From the NCBI RefSeq assembly GCF_000520955.1, contig NZ_JACC01000036.1, positions 1-64,000 on the forward strand: 64,000 nucleotides of DNA, given 5' to 3'. Positions 36,343-45,494 of the stretch are shown here, in pieces (position 1 is the first letter of the stretch; each line of letters starts with the position of its first letter). The notes beneath the pieces were generated by a model. It ran no database searches and was not told the origin of the DNA. It saw only the letters and a program-made list of their open reading frames with translations. A program made the translations under genes and the position numbers. This DNA is from Aquimarina pacifica (lineage in GTDB: Bacteria > Bacteroidota > Bacteroidia > Flavobacteriales > Flavobacteriaceae).

Positions 36343-36756
36343 ATGAAAAAAATAGTATTTGTTATTGTTTTAATGATGTTCATAGGAATGAACGGACAAG
36401 GTATGATGAGTTCTGAATATTGGCAAAAAGATAAAATAATGCATTGTGCAGTTTCTTTCGGAATAAGTTCTGCAACATATACTTATCTATCGATGCATCC
36501 AAAGCATAAAGAAAAATCTGAATTAAGTAAGCGCATCATTTCACTTTCTACAGCCACAATTTTGGGGGCACTAAAGGAAGTTTATGATAGTACTTCACCA
36601 AACAATTTTTCCTCTTGGGGTGATATTGGTGCTAATGCAGTTGGGGCTATATGTTTTCAAGCTTCAGTTACGATTCCATTAAAACTAAATCCTAAAAATA
36701 AAAGAGGTGAAAAAAGGAAAAATACTTCAGAACAAAATGTATTAACAACGCCATAG
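36343..36756 (+). CDS. YfiM/DUF2279-like small periplasmic protein
   Basis: A 137-residue protein with a signal peptide (MKKIVFVIVLMMFIGMNGQ). The mature part has the DKIMHCAVSFGISSATY motif and GALKEVYDS...FSWGDIGANAVGA block typical of the YfiM-type envelope proteins, in which His and Asp residues are conserved. The tail is basic and low complexity. The function of the family is not established to my knowledge. Single gene, flanked by long spacers; the neighbour downstream is convergent. Confidence 0.7.
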   Translation: MKKIVFVIVLMMFIGMNGQGMMSSEYWQKDKIMHCAVSFGISSATYTYLSMHPKHKEKSELSKRIISLSTATILGALKEVYDSTSPNNFSSWGDIGANAVGAICFQASVTIPLKLNPKNKRGEKRKNTSEQNVLTTP

Positions 36757-36997
36757 AATTTTTACAAATTTTACTTCCTTCTTCGGTCAAGATATCAATT
36801 GTACTATAAATTTCTTTGATTTTACTGTTTTTGTATTGTTCTAAATAAAAATAGAAGTATTCGGGAGTAGCTACAGCCGCTAAAAAAATGGATACTCAAT
36901 TATTTTTATCTATTATCGTAACTAAGTTGATGTATATACAAGTATTTTTTAGGGTTTGATTGCCGGGTCTTTTGTTTTCTAATATCCTCCGAAAAAA

Positions 36998-38467
36998 TCA
37001 ATCCAATTCTTTTTTGATATACTTCAATACATAATCTAATTGACTGTCTCGTCCTTTGATCAAGTCTTGAATAGTTAGTTTGATTTTGATATCGGGTAAA
37101 ACTCCTGTCCCTTTTTTTACGGTCTTATCTTTGACATATTTCTTTATTTTAACGAATGATAGCATGATTTTTATTTTTGAATTTGGCAGCTCGTAGATTA
37201 CAGGAAATCCACCTGTGTGCAGATAGTAGCCTCCTCCTGTTTCCTCACCAATAAGAGGAATTCCTTGATTCTTACAGTTTAAAGCAAAAGTTGCGCTTGC
37301 AGAAAAAGTTTTCCCTCCGATTAGGATAAAGGTTTTCCCCTTATATCCTTTTTTACTAGGCGCTATAGAGAGTTCATTTTTAGGAGCATAAATAGTCCAT
37401 TCATTCCCTTGTTTTGAACTATTTTGGAAATAATTCTCAAAAAATGATTTATAAGTGTATTCGTTATTTATTTCTTGGCTATAATTATTTTGTGGCAATG
37501 ATGAGGTAATAACATGTTGTGATAAAGGTTGAATAAATGTTTCATTTGCAATATATGAAAATGTATTCATGGCATTTTCGGGGTATCCTCCCTCATTTTG
37601 CCGGATATCGATGATTAGGTTTTTTGTTTTTTTTTGTTTAAGGTCTCTAAATAATCCCTTAATATTTGTCTGAAATTTCTGTTTGTCTAGACCAAAAGTG
37701 TTAATAGTAAGAACAGCTGTATTTAAGGAATCTACGAAATATAAGAAGGGTTCCTTTTTACCTAGCGTATTTTTTATAAACTGACTTTTGTTTTTACTTT
37801 TATGGTAGATCGAAAAATAAGAATTTCGCTGAGAGAATCGCTTACCAATACTTTCAAAAGATTGACTTTCTATTTTCTTTGATAATATCTTGTTAGAAGG
37901 TGTTCTGTAGGTTATTTGATAACTGGATTTGGGACCAAATTCGTAAAAATGTAAAATGCCAAATTCTCTTTCTATTTGTCTATATTTTTTACTGGTATTA
38001 TAGCCATCAGAGGGAGCATACTTTAATAGTCGATTCCTTAGCTCTGTAGCCTTAATATTGTTTATAGAAATTAATTCTGAACCTATTGGGATTTCAAAAT
38101 CATTTGTGTCGGTATAGAACTTCTCATTGATTATTTTTAGTAATACGGGAAAGAGCTTAGGTATTGACTTGAGTTGCGGGCGAATTACAATCAAATGTCC
38201 ATCTCTAGAATGATCGGTTAATTCTACAAAAGATTTATAGAGGTCATTATTGGTTTGAATAGCTTTTATTTTTTCTTTTTCAAAGTTTGTAAAAAGACTA
38301 TCTCATTGTGATTGTGAAGTGTACTCATAAAGGCTAGGGTGTCCTTTTGTTAAAACACTTTTTAAAATTTTGAAATCCTCTACTACCTGTTCTTTAGATA
38401 ATTCATGCTGACTAAAAATTGATAGTGGGAGTAGTAGAATAAATATTAAATTGAGTTTCTTTTTCAT
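36998..38467 (-). pseudogene. S41-family peptidase gene broken by an in-frame TGA
   Basis: From the ATG at 38467 (MKKKLNLIFILLLPLSIFSQ, a signal peptide) the frame encodes 54 residues, meets TGA at 38305-38303, and continues in the same frame for 434 more codons to 36998. The rest encodes a tail-specific (S41) protease: a PDZ-like region, NLIIDIRQNEGG and the catalytic GGKTFSASATFAL, then GEETGGGYYLHTGG. A 398-residue open stretch after the stop could begin only at a TTG (38194). A single nonsense change is the simplest reading; recent loss or a sequence error are both possible. Family role: periplasmic cleavage of C-terminal peptides. Confidence 0.82.
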
Positions 38468-38704
38468 TTATTATAAGCCAACTGTCTTGTAGACGAAAAA
38501 TAGCATATTTGTTTATTAGGGTTTTTATGATAGAATTATTATTTCTTAAAAGTATGAATTTCAATTCATTTTACTGTAGATTACTATTTTGTATATGTGT
38601 TATCAAATACATGATTTTTCAATTAAAGCTTTGTAATTCGCAAATTTTCTTGTCTAATATTTATTCGAATGTAATAGAAACTGAATTCATAAATTTATTT
38701 ATTG

Positions 38705-38750
38705 AAAACAATAGCGGTTTGAATGTCTATTAAACCGCTATTGCTTTTTT
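38705..38750. terminator. Terminator of the alpha/beta hydrolase gene
   Basis: A perfect 12-bp stem CAATAGCGGTTT/AAACCGCTATTG (38709-38720, 38732-38743) with an 11-nt loop. T-runs lie on the plus side and shorter ones on the minus side. It is about 20 bp past the hydrolase stop. Confidence 0.8.
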
Positions 38751-38767
38751 TGAATTATTACAGTTGA

Positions 38768-39748
38768 TTATTTCAGTGTATTTTTCATAAAAGTTCTTAT
38801 TTTATCAATGATTTCATCTCCATCTTCTTCTAAAGCAAAGTGCCCTGTATTGAAAATATGGTAATCAATAGTATTTACATCTTTTTTAAATGCTTCAGCA
38901 CCACTTTCTGGGAAGAATGCATCGTTTTTCCCCCAAACAATTAATAACGGGGGTTGATTATCTCTCAAATACTGTTGCCATTTTGGATATAATTTTAAAT
39001 TATTTTGATAATCATAAAATAAATCAATGTTAATAGCATGAGCATTGGGTCTAGATAGTCTTAAGTAATCCAAATGCCAATTATCTGGATTAACATTTTC
39101 GGGATTTCTAGTTCCGTGAGTATACTGCCATTCTAATCCTTCTAATGAGAAGGCGGGTAATAATGCTTTTTCTGTATTTTTATTTCTATTTGCCCAAAGT
39201 TCTCTAACATTTTTCCAGGCGTCACCAAGCCCTTCTTCATATGCATTTCCGTTTTGATTAATTATAGCCGTTACTCTTTCAGGGTTGGCAGTAGCTATTC
39301 TAAAACCAATGGGTGCCCCGTAATCCTGAATCATTAGCGCATAGGTTTTAATTTCTTTTAATTCTAAAAAAGTGTGTATCGTTGTTGCAATATTATCGAA
39401 AGTGTATTCGTAATCTTCGGCTGATGGAAAATCACTATTACCGAAGCCTGGATAATCGGGTGCTATTAAATGAAATTCATCAGAAAGTTGATGTAGTACT
39501 TTTCTGTATTGGTGCGAGGAAGATGGGAAACCATGTAAGAGAACAATCGTCGGATTGGTGCTATTTCCGGATTCTCTGTATGCAATATTTATACCGTTGA
39601 TTTCTAGTTTTTTATATTTTATATTATGGTTCATTTTGTTTTGATTTAGTACTGTTGATGTTTTTTGATTGTTTGACATTTTTGGTTGGCCTTGGCATGA
39701 AATTATGATTGCCAATGCAAATAAGTAAGTAAGGTGGATTCTTTTCAT
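38768..39748 (-). CDS. Alpha/beta hydrolase, lipoprotein (epoxide hydrolase/dehalogenase type)
   Basis: A 326-residue hydrolase with a lipoprotein signal (MKRIHLTYLFALAIIISC, Cys18). The core has the oxyanion motif LLHGFPSSS (71-79), a nucleophile elbow MIQDYGAPIG with Asp142 where serine hydrolases have Ser, a late acid in VWGKNDAFF, and the catalytic His in NTGHFALEED. An Asp nucleophile points to epoxide hydrolases or haloalkane dehalogenases. It is preceded by a TetR-type palindrome at 39801-39818 and the TetR gene itself, so it is probably induced by that regulator's ligand. Confidence 0.87.
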   Translation of the reverse strand: MKRIHLTYLFALAIIISCQGQPKMSNNQKTSTVLNQNKMNHNIKYKKLEINGINIAYRESGNSTNPTIVLLHGFPSSSHQYRKVLHQLSDEFHLIAPDYPGFGNSDFPSAEDYEYTFDNIATTIHTFLELKEIKTYALMIQDYGAPIGFRIATANPERVTAIINQNGNAYEEGLGDAWKNVRELWANRNKNTEKALLPAFSLEGLEWQYTHGTRNPENVNPDNWHLDYLRLSRPNAHAINIDLFYDYQNNLKLYPKWQQYLRDNQPPLLIVWGKNDAFFPESGAEAFKKDVNTIDYHIFNTGHFALEEDGDEIIDKIRTFMKNTLK

Positions 39749-39800
39749 TTTATTAATAGTTTTAAAGTGGTTTTGATCGTTTTCATATTAAAATTATTTA

Positions 39801-39818
39801 TTACCGAACATTCGGTAA
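39801..39818. promoter_or_regulatory. TetR operator 1 (hydrolase promoter)
   Basis: The near-perfect palindrome TTACCGAACATTCGGTAA lies between the TetR stop and the hydrolase start, 53 bp before the hydrolase ATG. The second copy at 40429 differs at only a few positions. Confidence 0.75.
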
Positions 39819-39837
39819 AATTTATGATTAAATTTTT

Positions 39838-40401
39838 TTAATCTTTTAGGTATGTATGTTGAATATTCTGTAGTGTATTTTCGAAAATAGAAATATCTCC
39901 TAGTCCTTTGGTAACAATTAAACTTCCTTGTATTTCAATCAGTACTTGTAGTGCCATTTGTTCGGCTTGACTGTCATGTAATCCCAGTGAGATTCCCACT
40001 TCCTTAAAAGTAGTGATCCATTCTTTCATTCCGTTTTTTATTTGTTCCTCAAATAATTCGATACCGGCTTGCATAGATAATGCACGAAAGATGCACATTT
40101 CATTTCCTCTATCATATAATTTGCTAATTTCTGATAATCCATTTTTTAATCTCATTTGAGGAGTTGACTCATTATCTAATAGTAGTTGAAACACATTAGT
40201 TTGAACCCATTCACCTAAATGATTTAATACAGCAGTTGCCATTTCTTGTTTTCCGTCAGGAAATCTATGATATAAACTCGCTTTTTTAAGACCTGTCTCT
40301 TGGGACAATTCTTTTAGGCTAGCGCCTTCATATCCTTTAGAACGAAATACTTTAGTTAACCCTGTCAGGATTTCTATATCTAATACTTTTTGTGGTCTCA
40401 T
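39838..40401 (-). CDS. TetR/AcrR-family repressor
   Basis: A 187-residue regulator. The N-terminal HTH is seen in LTKVFRSKGYEGASLKELSQETGLKKASLYHRF (about 15-48), where GASLKELSQETGLKKASLYH is the recognition unit. The rest is an all-helical ligand domain, similar to YxaF/LmrA-like proteins. Palindromes on both sides of the gene (39801 and 40429) indicate self-repression and control of the downstream alpha/beta hydrolase. The gene has its own promoter region of about 200 bp. Confidence 0.9.
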   Translation of the reverse strand: MRPQKVLDIEILTGLTKVFRSKGYEGASLKELSQETGLKKASLYHRFPDGKQEMATAVLNHLGEWVQTNVFQLLLDNESTPQMRLKNGLSEISKLYDRGNEMCIFRALSMQAGIELFEEQIKNGMKEWITTFKEVGISLGLHDSQAEQMALQVLIEIQGSLIVTKGLGDISIFENTLQNIQHTYLKD

Positions 40402-40428
40402 AGTACAAAAGTATAAAAAAATATTTAA

Positions 40429-40446
40429 TTACCAAACGATCGGTAA
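40429..40446. promoter_or_regulatory. TetR operator 2 (autoregulation)
   Basis: TTACCAAACGATCGGTAA lies 28 bp upstream of the TetR ATG. It shares 15 of 18 positions with operator 1, and together they support a common binding protein. Confidence 0.72.
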
Positions 40447-40600
40447 AATTTAATTTACTTTTTATTTAATTGCTAGTACTATTACATTAGTTTTGTCAAG
40501 AACTTGTTGTGTTTTAGACAATACAAAATGGTAATTTGTAATAAAGGGCCCTTTTGAATAAACGGTATTAACAATTAATTACATCTTTAACTAGTAATAG

Positions 40601-41437
40601 TTATTTGATTTTCACTTGACTCCAAATCCCTGTTTTTGCAGTTTTTTTGGCATACTCTAAAAATGTTGTTGCTTTTCTACCTAACACGTCCTCAATATCA
40701 GTGGCAACCTGCTGATTTTTTGGATTCGTCAAAACATGACTAAATAAATATTCAATTAACCAAACGACATCATTGGGTATTTGCATTTTTTTCATGCCTT
40801 CTATATATTGTTCTAATGTGATGTCGTAAAAGTTTAAATTTCTGTTACTTGTTTTTGAAATGATATTAATGATTTCCTTAAACGTAATTAATTCTGGACC
40901 TGTAACTTCAATGATTTTGCCATTATAAGAATCATTTAGTAAAACAGTAGCTGCAACCTCGGCAATATCATTGGCATCTACAAATGGAATTAGAACATCA
41001 GACATTGGCAATGCAACTTCGCCTGATAGAATGGGGTCTAAAAAGAAACTTTCACTCCAGTTCTGGTTAAACCAGGATGCTCGAACAATAGTATAGTCCA
41101 GACCCGAATCCATAACAATTTTCTCACACGCTTCAGCTTCAGCTTCACCTTTTCCCGAAAGCAATACCATTTTTTTAACACCTAGTTCTTTGGCCAAATA
41201 GGTTAAGCTTTCGATGGACTTTTTTGCACCAGGAACTGCTAAGTCTGGATAATAAGTGACATACATTTGTTCGATCCCGGCTAAGGCATGTATCCATGTG
41301 TCTTTTTGATCCCAATCAAAGCTTGGTGATGCGTTTCTTGAGCCAACCCTGGGTTCAATTCCTTTATTTTGTAATTGCTCTACTACTCGGCGTCCAGTTT
41401 TACCGGTTCCGCCAATAACTAAAATTTCTGTTTTCAT
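40601..41437 (-). CDS. NmrA-like NAD(P)-binding oxidoreductase
   Basis: A 278-residue atypical short-chain dehydrogenase. The Rossmann motif ILVIGGTGKTGRRVVEQL (5-22) has the GGTGxTG pattern of the NmrA/QorB group. It contains VLLSGKGEAEAE and TIVRASWFNQNWSE, and EVTGPELITFKEI, as in quinone reductase-like proteins. The catalytic YxxxK is not evident. Its start overlaps the previous gene by 4 bp (ATGA), so it is translationally coupled to the small membrane protein, and an AraC gene precedes both. Confidence 0.85.
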   Translation of the reverse strand: MKTEILVIGGTGKTGRRVVEQLQNKGIEPRVGSRNASPSFDWDQKDTWIHALAGIEQMYVTYYPDLAVPGAKKSIESLTYLAKELGVKKMVLLSGKGEAEAEACEKIVMDSGLDYTIVRASWFNQNWSESFFLDPILSGEVALPMSDVLIPFVDANDIAEVAATVLLNDSYNGKIIEVTGPELITFKEIINIISKTSNRNLNFYDITLEQYIEGMKKMQIPNDVVWLIEYLFSHVLTNPKNQQVATDIEDVLGRKATTFLEYAKKTAKTGIWSQVKIK

Positions 41438-41838
41438 AATGTTTGATTTTTAGACTGTTTTTTGATTATATGATTTCCGCAATACAATACAACAAAGTAA
41501 TACTCAACAATAATGGTGTAAAATACGGGGTCTCCGAAAAATTGTGAGTAACTACCTCCATTTGGAATTATACATACGGGTACTGTTATTAATGCATCTA
41601 AGATTATGGCCATAATTACAAATGTTAGTGCCAACATAGATGGTTTCATGAAGCCATTTGCATAGAACAAATATGTCCCAAAACAAGCACTAGGAATAAT
41701 AGTCAATGCAATTACAATATTAGATTGTTGTTCAGGGTTTTCTAAAATGGGGATGTAAAACGATAAGAGGTAAAAGCTTAGTCCTAAAGCCCAAACTAAA
41801 ATGGCACAGAGGATACTGAATAATCTTTTGCTAATCAT
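41434..41838 (-). CDS. Four-helix membrane protein (DUF5367-like)
   Basis: A 134-residue inner-membrane protein with four hydrophobic segments (about 8-30, 40-57, 68-90, 103-122) and a basic tail. Its SFYLLSFYIPILENP and YANGFMKPSMLALTFVIMAIILD blocks resemble small DoxX/DUF5367-like proteins, a weak assignment. It is coupled to the NmrA-like gene by ATGA overlap. Together with the upstream AraC regulator it appears to form a small regulated unit. Confidence 0.7.
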   Translation of the reverse strand: MISKRLFSILCAILVWALGLSFYLLSFYIPILENPEQQSNIVIALTIIPSACFGTYLFYANGFMKPSMLALTFVIMAIILDALITVPVCIIPNGGSYSQFFGDPVFYTIIVEYYFVVLYCGNHIIKKQSKNQTL

Positions 41839-41929
41839 AACTTTTTGGTTTTAAATTATGTTGCAAATCTATGACCGATGTTAACCAGTGACTTATTCAG
41901 AAAGAATTATGATTTATTCGAAAAGAATT

Positions 41930-42781
41930 TTATACTTGGCTAGGTCTGTATCCAAACTTTTTTTCGAAAGCATTAGAGAAAGAACCTACACTATCATAAC
42001 CCACAGCCCAGGCAGCTTCCTGTATAGTTTTGCGTTCGTTTTTGATTAAGTGGTGGGCTTTTTTTAGGCGTTCGTTCTGCAAGTATTTAAAAACCGGAAC
42101 ACCAAATTGTGCTTTGAATTCTATCTTGAGTGTATTTGTATTGGTTCCTATTTTGTGAGCTAATTCGGTTAAAGAAGGTGGGTTTTCTAAATCAGATAGT
42201 AATATTTCTTGTGCGAGGTTTATTTTTTTTAGCAACGCCGCATTTATTTCAGTTCCTTTTTGAATAGCTAATTGCCCAAAATAATGTGATAGTAAGGCAG
42301 TCATATGGCTTTTATAGAACATCATTTTAAGGCTTCCTTCATATTTATTATTAAAGAATTGCTCTACTAAAACGAACATTTCTGGGGTCATATTAAATAT
42401 GGGGCCTTCAACATAATGGTCTTTAGGATGAACTAGTTGATATAAGAACTGCTCTAAAAATTGACCTTCACCATTAGGTAATTTGTCTAAGTTTCTAATG
42501 GTCGTTGTAATCACCATACATTGCAATGGTTTTTGGTCAGAAACGTAGTGCTCAAACTCAACTTTCTCATCAGCATAAAAGGATAGAACCATACCTTTTG
42601 TATGATTGAATTCTTTGGTTTTGCCATCGTATTTTACTTTTAGACTAACATCACCAGCACCGTAAAAGGCAATAGAAATGACAGGCTCATCAAAAAAACA
42701 TGAATCCATCAAAGTTTTATTGGTAGATGCTTCTTCCAATAAAATAATACAATCGTTTATGTCTATCATTTCTCTGTTCAT
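41930..42781 (-). CDS. AraC-family transcriptional regulator
   Basis: A 283-residue regulator. The N-terminal ligand domain (1-180) is of cupin-like type. The C-terminal double HTH (about 190-283) has LTELAHKIGTNTNTLKIEFKAQFG, VFKYLQNERLKKAHHLI and EAAWAVGYDSVGSFSNAFEKKFGYRP. It lies 91 bp upstream of, and in the same orientation as, the membrane protein/NmrA pair, which it may activate. Its inducer is unknown. Confidence 0.9.
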   Translation of the reverse strand: MNREMIDINDCIILLEEASTNKTLMDSCFFDEPVISIAFYGAGDVSLKVKYDGKTKEFNHTKGMVLSFYADEKVEFEHYVSDQKPLQCMVITTTIRNLDKLPNGEGQFLEQFLYQLVHPKDHYVEGPIFNMTPEMFVLVEQFFNNKYEGSLKMMFYKSHMTALLSHYFGQLAIQKGTEINAALLKKINLAQEILLSDLENPPSLTELAHKIGTNTNTLKIEFKAQFGVPVFKYLQNERLKKAHHLIKNERKTIQEAAWAVGYDSVGSFSNAFEKKFGYRPSQV

Positions 42782-43068
42782 TTACTTACATGTTTTCTTT
42801 TTTTAGGTGTACTACTATAGTATCGTCAAATTATGTTTAAATCGTTTGTAGCCATACAAAGTAGAAGATTAAGAAAATCCGTATAGAAACCCCTTTTATA
42901 TTTGCTAGCATACTATACATACGCCCAATCCCAATGATCAAATTACTGTATACTTATAGATATGACAATTATTCTTTCTAAAGATACAAAACTGGATACT
43001 TTTAATGGATTTCTCTTGTGTGCATACCACTAGCACTCTTAGCTAAAGAATAGGAGAGAGGTCTTTTT

Positions 43069-43899
43069 TTAATTACGAACAATATATCGCCTTGATTTGG
43101 AGTCAAAAAGTATAAGGTCTTCAGGAAAAAGAGAAGAAAAGGCAAGACATTGTACTAATTCTTTGGGGCGACCAAATTCGAAACCATCCTGATTCATTAC
43201 AATCATTTTATCACATAATTGTATCGCAAAATCAATTTCATGTGTAGAAAAGAGAATTGTTTTTTTGGTTTCAAAGGCAAGACGTTTTAAAAGCTTTAGA
43301 ATATAGGCTTTATGGTATACATCTAGATGTGTGGTGGGTTCATCTAGCATTATAAACGGAGTGTCTTGAGCAATGGCTCTTGCAATTAGTACTTTTTGTA
43401 ATTGCCCATCACTGAGTTCAAAACATCTTTTACCCACCAAGTCAGTAATATGCGTAACCTCTATTGCGGCCTGTATTTTTTCTATATCCTCTTCAGACAT
43501 TTTACCTACCCAATTGGTGTAAGGGTGCCTACCCAAAGCAACCAATTCCTGCACAGTGAGATTTTTTGATGCAATTCTCTCTGTCAATACAATACTTAAC
43601 TGAGCAGCGAGTTCAATTGATTTATAAGAGTGTAAGTCTTTATCTGATAAGAATATATTACCATGTAGCGGAGGTTGCACACGAGACAAGGTTCGTAATA
43701 ATGTAGATTTACCGATCCCATTGGCTCCAACTAATCCGATGAGTTCTCCCTCATGTAATTTCAAATTGATATCTGCAGCGACTACATTCAGTTTTTTTTT
43801 GACATGGTAGCCTATTGACAGATCTTCAGTTTTAAGAACAATATTTAAGTTTTCGAGATCGATATATTTGGGGTTTGGTTTGTACTTGTTGTCTACCAA
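43069..43899 (-). CDS. ABC transporter ATPase (FecE/BtuD type)
   Basis: A 276-residue iron-siderophore/B12-type ATPase. Walker A GANGIGKST (58-66), signature LSDGQLQKVLIARAIA, Walker B FIMLDEPTTHLD and H-loop STHEIDFA are all present, so it should bind ATP. The start is a TTG (VDNKYKPNP follows); there is no ATG nearby, and the domain proper begins near residue 22. No permease or binding protein lies beside it, so it must pair with components encoded elsewhere. Confidence 0.88.
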   Translation of the reverse strand: MVDNKYKPNPKYIDLENLNIVLKTEDLSIGYHVKKKLNVVAADINLKLHEGELIGLVGANGIGKSTLLRTLSRVQPPLHGNIFLSDKDLHSYKSIELAAQLSIVLTERIASKNLTVQELVALGRHPYTNWVGKMSEEDIEKIQAAIEVTHITDLVGKRCFELSDGQLQKVLIARAIAQDTPFIMLDEPTTHLDVYHKAYILKLLKRLAFETKKTILFSTHEIDFAIQLCDKMIVMNQDGFEFGRPKELVQCLAFSSLFPEDLILFDSKSRRYIVRN

Positions 43900-44294
43900 A
43901 GATAAAGAATAGAATTTAAATACAAAGATGTAACACTTATTGATGAAGTACTATGCCCTAAATATATTATTCTGAATAAAAAATATCGCATTTTATGACC
44001 TAGGATTTAGGAAATGGCTTTACATAAGATATGTTGTTGTTCACTATTTTTATTTTTTATTATCTGTTTCAGGTATTACAAAAAGCTTCAGGGAAACTTT
44101 TAAGTTTATGATTCCTCAAATACCATTTGCCATTCTTGATTAGCAAATTACTCTATTCTGGTATTTCTTTAAGTATTACGTTGATCGAGATATTCTAAAT
44201 TGGATAAATCTTTTATTAATTATTGACAGTTCGTTTTCTCTTTTTCTTTCAAATTCTCTTCAATTGAAGTATGCAATGTTATTATTTACTCGAT
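43900..44294. other. Intergenic spacer
   Basis: About 395 AT-rich bases between the ABC gene start and the 44295 gene stop. No gene, repeat or RNA structure was recognised. Confidence 0.45.
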
Positions 44295-45224
44295 CTAATC
44301 TTTGCTGAGTAGTTTAATTATTTCAGGACCTTCTTCTTTGCCCCATATTTGTAAAATTCGTGATGAGCGATCAGCATCTATTCCATGTTCTTTGTATAGT
44401 TCGAATAACATGGTTTTGTATTTTTCTTTAGCTTCTCCTTTTGCATAAAAACAAACTCTATAGGCGGTACTAATGTATTTGTTTATACTTTCTTCTTTAG
44501 CATATTGTAATGCTCTATCGGGGTCATCTTGTTCTGTAGCCATTATTGCATAATATCGTCCATTACTGCCAGAATTTAATAGATCTTCTAAAAGGTTTTC
44601 ACGTCTATTTGTAAATTCCTTAGGGTTTTCTTTTTCAAGAAGCTTGTAAATTTGCAGTAGGGCCTCACTTTCTTTTTCTTTTTTTAATAATGCAAGAATT
44701 TCGTCAATATAAGACAATGCAATTCTCCCAAAACTAGTGGTTTGGTCATTTCTAATTAGAATTACAGAATACGATAAAACTAAATATAGAATCATGTCTT
44801 TTTCGGATTCAACAAGTCCTTTCTCTTTTAGAAGATTAAATATTTTTGAAGCGAAATCATCTTGAGAAACATTTGTTAATCTATGAAAAAGCCAAGATGA
44901 TAACTCAAATAGGTCAGGATATTCCTCCTCCTCATCTTCATCTTTGCTTACGTGTTGAACAATCACCTTTACAATTCTTGTATCTATTTCGGACCAAGGG
45001 GCAGTATCATCAATCAGACTTTTAAACTCAATACCATTCTGTTCTTCTTCAGGAAGTTCATCTGTTAACTGTAATATATACCTGAATACTTTGCAGGCTG
45101 CATCAAAAAAATAACCTTTTTCATCTTCTTGAGCGTAATCGTATGCATTTATTATAGCCTCTTTATAAACAGGAGATACGTTTGACTTATTAATTTTTTC
45201 TTTTGTGATTATTGTTTTGTCCAT
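44295..45224 (-). CDS. Hypothetical helical protein, 309 aa
   Basis: No family was recognised. The protein is cytoplasmic by appearance, acidic (an EDEEEEYP run near 100) and almost all alpha-helical, with a HEAT/TPR-like character in the C-terminal half (ALLQIYKLLEKENPKEF, GRYYAIMATEQDDPDRALQYA). There is no catalytic motif, signal or membrane segment. It stands alone between long spacers. A spacer repeat (45406-45423) lies upstream. Confidence 0.7.
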   Translation of the reverse strand: MDKTIITKEKINKSNVSPVYKEAIINAYDYAQEDEKGYFFDAACKVFRYILQLTDELPEEEQNGIEFKSLIDDTAPWSEIDTRIVKVIVQHVSKDEDEEEEYPDLFELSSWLFHRLTNVSQDDFASKIFNLLKEKGLVESEKDMILYLVLSYSVILIRNDQTTSFGRIALSYIDEILALLKKEKESEALLQIYKLLEKENPKEFTNRRENLLEDLLNSGSNGRYYAIMATEQDDPDRALQYAKEESINKYISTAYRVCFYAKGEAKEKYKTMLFELYKEHGIDADRSSRILQIWGKEEGPEIIKLLSKD

Positions 45225-45405
45225 ATAGTATAATTTTTAATAGAATTGTAAGTGTTTTCTACGAATTGGTTGGTGCTTTTTTCGTTTTGCAAGCATGATT
45301 GACTACTAAATATACAAAGACCTTTGAATCAAGCCTTAAATCGTCATGATATTATAGATCGTTTTATCCAATGTTTTTTACTACGTTTTATCTATTTCTA
45401 TGAAA

Positions 45406-45423
45406 CCAAATCAAAAAGATTTG
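45406..45423. repeat. Spacer repeat, copy 1 (CCAAATCAAAAAGATTTG)
   Basis: The 18-base palindrome-like word CCAAATCAAAAAGATTTG occurs identically at 58266-58283, in both cases followed within 3 bases by GACT. It lies between a hypothetical gene and the PD40 gene. Confidence 0.55.
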
Positions 45424-45494
45424 TCAGACTCTATGAAAACACGCTAAAATTTATTTTAACTGTTTGTTTATGAGTTAATTATTTTTGTTTTGAG

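Noticed and set aside
36174..36416. Plus-strand 80-residue frame before the YfiM-like gene
   Set aside because: It overlaps the start of a well-supported gene in another frame and has no recognisable features.
38509..38733. Plus-strand 74-residue frame
   Set aside because: It has AT-driven Phe/Ile/Leu composition and runs into a terminator hairpin.
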